From NCBI GenBank assembly GCA_035501735.1, contig DATJVR010000031.1, positions 99,097-163,096 on the forward strand: a DNA stretch of 64,000 bases, given 5' to 3'. The DNA is from PNAI01 sp035501735. Its GTDB lineage: Bacteria; Pseudomonadota; Alphaproteobacteria; Rhizobiales; Xanthobacteraceae. Positions 60,546-64,000 of the stretch are shown piece by piece; positions within the stretch are counted from its first letter, which is position 1, and every line of letters starts with the position of its first letter. The translations under genes were made by a program, and so were the position numbers. Under the pieces are notes generated by a model. That model had not been told where the DNA came from and searched no databases. It saw nothing but the letters and a program-made list of their open reading frames with translations.

Positions 60546-62387
60546 TCAGTACACGCGCGCTTTCGGCTCGATGTAGGACACGTCGTTGGTCAGCGTGTAG
60601 GTGTGCACCGGCCGGTAATCGATGGTGACCTTGCCGGTCTTCGGATCGAGCCAGGTCAGCGTGTGCTTCATCCAGTTCTTGTCGTCGCGGTCGGGGAAGT
60701 CCTCGCGCGCGTGGGCGCCGCGGCTTTCGGTGCGATTGACGGCGGCATCGACGGTGACCACGGCCTGCTCGATAAGGTTGGCGAATTCGAGTGTTTCGAT
60801 CAGGTCGGAGTTCCAGATCAGCGAGCGGTCGGTGACCTTGATGTCGTCTGCGCCGGCGAGAATTTCGTGAATGAGCTTGGAGCCTTCCTGCAGCACCTCG
60901 CCGGTGCGGAACACCGCGCAGTTGGTCTGCATGACATGCTGCATCTTGCTGCGCAGCTGCGCCGTCGGGGTCGAGCCGTTGGCGTTGCGGTACTTGTCGA
61001 GCCGCGAAAGGGCCCTTTCGGCGGAATCCTTCGGCAGCTCCGGATGCTTGTCGTTCGGCGTCAATATCTCGGCGCAGCGTAGCGCCGCGGCCCGGCCGAA
61101 CACGACAAGATCAATGAGCGAATTGGAGCCGAGCCGGTTGGCGCCATGCACCGAGACGCAGGCCGCCTCGCCGAGCGCCATCAGGCCGGGCACGACGTAG
61201 TCGGGATTGCCGTCTTTCTTGATCAGCGCCTCGCCGTGATAGTTCGTGGCGATGCCGCCCATGTTGTAGTGCACCGTCGGCACGATCGGCACCGGCTCGC
61301 GGGTCAGATCGACGCCGGCGAAGATGCGCGCCGATTCGGTGATGCCGGGCAGCCGCTCGGCGAGAATCTTCGGGTCGAGATGGTCGAGATGCAGGAAGAT
61401 GTGATCCCTCTTCGGGCCGACGCCGCGGCCCTCGCGGATCTCGATGGTCATGGCGCGGGAGACGACGTCGCGCGAGGCGAGATCCTTGGCCGACGGCGCG
61501 TAGCGCTCCATGAAGCGCTCGCCCTGGGCATTGACCAGATACGCGCCTTCGCCGCGGGCGCCTTCGGTGATCAGCACGCCGGCGCCATAGACGCCGGTCG
61601 GATGGAATTGCACGAATTCCATGTCCTCGAGCGGCAGCCCGGCGCGCAGCACCATGGCGTTGCCGTCGCCGGTCTGGGTGTGGGCGCCGGTGCATGAGGC
61701 ATAGACCCGGCCGTAGCCGCCGGTCGCGATGATCGTCATCTGCGCCGAGAAACGGTGGATCGAGCCGTCGTCGAGATTGATCGCGACCACGCCGCGGCAA
61801 CGGCCGTCGTCGTCCATGATCAGGTCGATGGCAAAATACTCGACGAAGAATTCCGCCGAATGGCGCAGCGCCTGGCCGTACATGGTGTGCAGCATGGCGT
61901 GGCCGGTGCGGTCGGCGGCGGCACAGGTGCGCTGCGCGGTGCCCTTGCCGTAATGGGTGGTCATGCCGCCGAACGGCCGCTGATAGATCTTGCCGTCTTC
62001 CTCGCGGCGCGAGAACGGCAGGCCCCAATGCTCGAGTTCGTAAACCGCTTCCGGCGCGTTGCGGCACAGATACTCGATGGCGTCTTGGTCGCCGAGCCAG
62101 TCCGAGCCCTTGACGGTGTCGTACATGTGCCAGCGCCAGTCGTCCTCGCCCATGTTGCCGAGCGCCGCGGCGATGCCGCCCTGGGCCGCGACGGTGTGCG
62201 AGCGGGTCGGGAACACCTTGGTGATGCAGGCGGTGCGCAAGCCCGCCTCGCTGCAGCCGACCACGGCGCGCAGTCCCGAGCCGCCGGCGCCGATCACGAC
62301 GACGTCGTAGGCGTGATCCTCGATCGGATAGGCGTGGCCGTTGACGGCCGGCGCCGTACCTTTTCCGTTCGTCGCGTTGTCCGCCAT
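60546..62387 (-). CDS. sdhA: Succinate dehydrogenase flavoprotein subunit
   Basis: A subunit of about 613 residues that oxidises succinate to fumarate with covalent FAD. The FAD motif is VVIGAGGSGLRA and the flavinylated histidine is in RSHTVAAQGG near residue 62. Active-site landmarks include EGARGEGAYLVN and HGANRLGSNSLIDLVVFG. ATG 62387 is chosen; a GTG two codons earlier overlaps the sdhD stop. It is in the complex II operon. Confidence 0.95.
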   Translation of the reverse strand: MADNATNGKGTAPAVNGHAYPIEDHAYDVVVIGAGGSGLRAVVGCSEAGLRTACITKVFPTRSHTVAAQGGIAAALGNMGEDDWRWHMYDTVKGSDWLGDQDAIEYLCRNAPEAVYELEHWGLPFSRREEDGKIYQRPFGGMTTHYGKGTAQRTCAAADRTGHAMLHTMYGQALRHSAEFFVEYFAIDLIMDDDGRCRGVVAINLDDGSIHRFSAQMTIIATGGYGRVYASCTGAHTQTGDGNAMVLRAGLPLEDMEFVQFHPTGVYGAGVLITEGARGEGAYLVNAQGERFMERYAPSAKDLASRDVVSRAMTIEIREGRGVGPKRDHIFLHLDHLDPKILAERLPGITESARIFAGVDLTREPVPIVPTVHYNMGGIATNYHGEALIKKDGNPDYVVPGLMALGEAACVSVHGANRLGSNSLIDLVVFGRAAALRCAEILTPNDKHPELPKDSAERALSRLDKYRNANGSTPTAQLRSKMQHVMQTNCAVFRTGEVLQEGSKLIHEILAGADDIKVTDRSLIWNSDLIETLEFANLIEQAVVTVDAAVNRTESRGAHAREDFPDRDDKNWMKHTLTWLDPKTGKVTIDYRPVHTYTLTNDVSYIEPKARVY

Positions 62388-62389
62388 GC

Positions 62390-62782
62390 TCACAATCCGA
62401 AGGAAAGCCGCAAGATGCCGAAGGCCGCGGTGAGGCCGACGACGATGGTGAAGAAGGTGTTGGCCATCAGCGCGACGAGCTTGAACGTCTCGTCGTGCAC
62501 GTAGTCCTCGATGATCACCGCCATGCCGATCCGCATGTGGATGGTGATCGAAGCGACGAACAGCAGCATGATGATGGCGATGGTCGGCGAGCCGAGGATT
62601 TGCACCACGGCGGCCTGGTTGCGGCCCAGCAGCATGATCAAAATCGTCACCGCGGCGATGGTCAGCGGAACGTTGGCGATCGCCGTGACGCGCTGATGCC
62701 AGAAGTGCTCGGTACCGGATTTGGCGCTGCCGAAGCCGCGCACCCGGGCGAGCGGCGTGCGGATATGCGGATTGGCGCTCAT
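62390..62782 (-). CDS. sdhD: Succinate dehydrogenase membrane anchor SdhD
   Basis: A 130-residue membrane anchor of complex II with three helices. The haem and quinone pocket region is TIHMRIGMAVIIEDYVHDE near residue 85-103, with conserved histidine. It overlaps the sdhC gene by four bases (ATGA) and runs into the sdhA start, showing a tightly coupled operon. Confidence 0.93.
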   Translation of the reverse strand: MSANPHIRTPLARVRGFGSAKSGTEHFWHQRVTAIANVPLTIAAVTILIMLLGRNQAAVVQILGSPTIAIIMLLFVASITIHMRIGMAVIIEDYVHDETFKLVALMANTFFTIVVGLTAAFGILRLSFGL

Positions 62783-63186
62783 GGCGTGCCTCCGAGCGCC
62801 AGCAGGCCGACGACCCAGAGGATCAGCGTGATGACGATCGAGCCGATCAGATTGGCGGCGACCAGCCATTCGCGCTCGGTCGGGCCGAGGCCGCGTCCGG
62901 TGTCCCAGATCAGGTGGCGGATGCCGCCCAGCATGTGATGGATCAGCGCCCAGGTGTAGCCCAGCAGGATGAGGCGGCCGATCCATGAACCGGCGAACCA
63001 GGTGAAGCGGGCGTAGCCGTTCGGTCCGCCGGCGGCGAGGAACCACCACGCCAGAATGAGCGTGCCGAAATACAGGACAAAGCCGGTCATGCGATGCACG
63101 ATCGACATCATCATCGTCAGCATCGGCCGGTAGATTTGCAGGTGCGGCGAGAGCGGCCGCGCAGCGGGGGCTCTGGTGTCGGCCAT
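62779..63186 (-). CDS. sdhC: Succinate dehydrogenase cytochrome b556 subunit SdhC
   Basis: A 135-residue anchor subunit with three membrane helices. The motif RPLSPHLQIYRPMLTMMMSIVHRMTGFVLYF near residues 10-40 is the SdhC signature, with a histidine in IVHR. The second histidine is in HHMLGGIRHLIWD. It heads the sdhCDAB operon; the 200-bp region up to the LysR gene would hold its promoter. Confidence 0.95.
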   Translation of the reverse strand: MADTRAPAARPLSPHLQIYRPMLTMMMSIVHRMTGFVLYFGTLILAWWFLAAGGPNGYARFTWFAGSWIGRLILLGYTWALIHHMLGGIRHLIWDTGRGLGPTEREWLVAANLIGSIVITLILWVVGLLALGGTP

Positions 63187-63386
63187 TTTGCGCTTCCGAA
63201 TTCGCTTAACGCGGCAGCGCCAAGCTTGACGGTGTTCCTAGCCAATCCACGCGCATGCCGCAATGCAACGATGCGCGTCGACGCGCGTCATTTCGCGTTC
63301 CACGAAAGATTAGCGTTGAAAAATCGAAATACAATCGGCATTATCTAAAGTCTGACTTCGTATAATGCGAAGGCTGGATTGCTCCG

Positions 63387-64000
63387 ATGCGATTCGACCT
63401 GGCAGATCTCAGCTTGTTCCGCCATGTCGTCGAGGCCGGCAGCATTACGCATGGCGCCGACCGCGCGCATCTGGCGCTCGCCGCCGCCTCAACCCGCATC
63501 CGCAACATGGAAGACGCGCTCGGCGTCGCGCTGTTGACGCGCGGCCGGGCGGGCGTGACGCCGACCCAAGCCGGCCGCACGCTCTTGCAGCACGCCCGCG
63601 CCATCCTGCGCCAGGCTGAGCGCCTGCATGAAGACCTCGGCGCCTATGGCGGCGGGCTCGCCGGCCAGATCCGCGTGCTGTCGAACACCAATGCGCTGAC
63701 CGAGTTTCTGCCCGAGGCGCTGAGTTCGTTTCTCGCCGCGCATCCGAACGTCAGCGTCGATCTCGAGGAGCGGCTGAGCGACGAGATCGTTGGCCTCATC
63801 GCCGAAGGCGTCGCCGACCTCGGCGTCGTCGCCGGCACGGTCGATGCCGGTGCGCTCGAAACCTATCCGTTCCGCCGCGACCGCTTCGTGCTGGTGGTGG
63901 CGCGCGATCATGCCCTGGCCAAGCGCGCCAAGATCGCCTTCGAGGATGTGCTCGACCGCGACTTTGTCGGGCTCGATCGTTCCAGCGCCTTGCAGCGCTT
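63387..64000 (+). CDS. LysR-family regulator, truncated by window end
   Basis: The first 204 residues of a LysR regulator. The N-terminal winged helix-turn-helix is LSLFRHVVEAGSITHGADRAHLALAAASTRIRNME with the turn VALLTRGRAG. The effector-binding domain begins near residue 90 (GQIRVLSNTNALTEFLPEAL). The gene is divergent from sdhC across 200 bases, so it could control sdh or a gene beyond the window. The C-terminus is missing only because the window ends. Confidence 0.9.
   Translation, partial: MRFDLADLSLFRHVVEAGSITHGADRAHLALAAASTRIRNMEDALGVALLTRGRAGVTPTQAGRTLLQHARAILRQAERLHEDLGAYGGGLAGQIRVLSNTNALTEFLPEALSSFLAAHPNVSVDLEERLSDEIVGLIAEGVADLGVVAGTVDAGALETYPFRRDRFVLVVARDHALAKRAKIAFEDVLDRDFVGLDRSSALQR

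Overview
The window is high-GC DNA from an alphaproteobacterium, most likely order Hyphomicrobiales and close to the Bradyrhizobium/Rhodopseudomonas/Xanthobacteraceae group. Signs are the many catabolic and uptake genes of the Bug, TAXI and IclR types, a cpa/tad pilus operon in the rhizobial order, an IalB-family protein, an sdhCDAB operon, and two repeat types common in that group. The genus cannot be fixed by eye. No insertion sequence, prophage, CRISPR array or rRNA was seen.

Region 1 (1-15.6 kb) is mainly accessory catabolism. It holds a 3-hydroxyisobutyrate-dehydrogenase-type enzyme, the lytic transglycosylase MltA, a zinc alcohol dehydrogenase with a divergent PdxA-like dehydrogenase, a 4,5-dihydroxyphthalate-decarboxylase-like protein, two alpha/beta hydrolases (one with a Cys nucleophile), and a PanB-like protein overlapping a ferredoxin-reductase-type flavoprotein. 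An IclR regulator, a Bug solute receptor, a phthalate-dioxygenase-like Rieske oxygenase and its Rieske ferredoxin follow. Together they look like a three-component ring hydroxylase (reductase, ferredoxin, oxygenase) with downstream dehydrogenases and a decarboxylase for an unknown aromatic acid.

Region 2 (15.6-26.5 kb) has a HupE/UreJ protein and a tight minus-strand operon: a fused ABC permease, an ABC ATPase, two paralogous double-cupin proteins, a gamma-resorcylate-decarboxylase-type amidohydrolase, and an EutA-like actin-fold ATPase with no ethanolamine ammonia-lyase nearby. A 13-bp inverted repeat (GGAAC-N3-GTTCC) in the same promoter-like setting lies before this operon and before the Rieske oxygenase. 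A degenerate copy lies beside the iclR gene. This suggests one IclR regulon joining both regions, the most interesting feature of the window.

Region 3 (26.5-36 kb) has a three-domain acyl-ACP synthetase/acyltransferase/MFS fusion, a RidA-family protein, an M24 peptidase homologue without most metal ligands, and a NitT/TauT-type ABC operon led by an AhpD-like protein.

Region 4 (36.2-44.6 kb) is a cpaBC-lipoprotein-cpaEF-tadBCD pilus assembly operon without a pilin or prepilin peptidase gene in the window.

Region 5 (44.7-64 kb) is mostly housekeeping: TerB-like protein, SDR, glutamine amidotransferase, MFS transporter, tRNA-Ala(CGC), yggT-yggU-folD, GNAT, typA, a TAXI-type membrane protein, pterin dehydratase, IalB-family protein, rlmN, a PAP2 protein, argG, sdhCDAB and a LysR gene cut by the window end. 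Starts were chosen by ribosome-binding site and family length; all functions rest on reading motifs without database searches.
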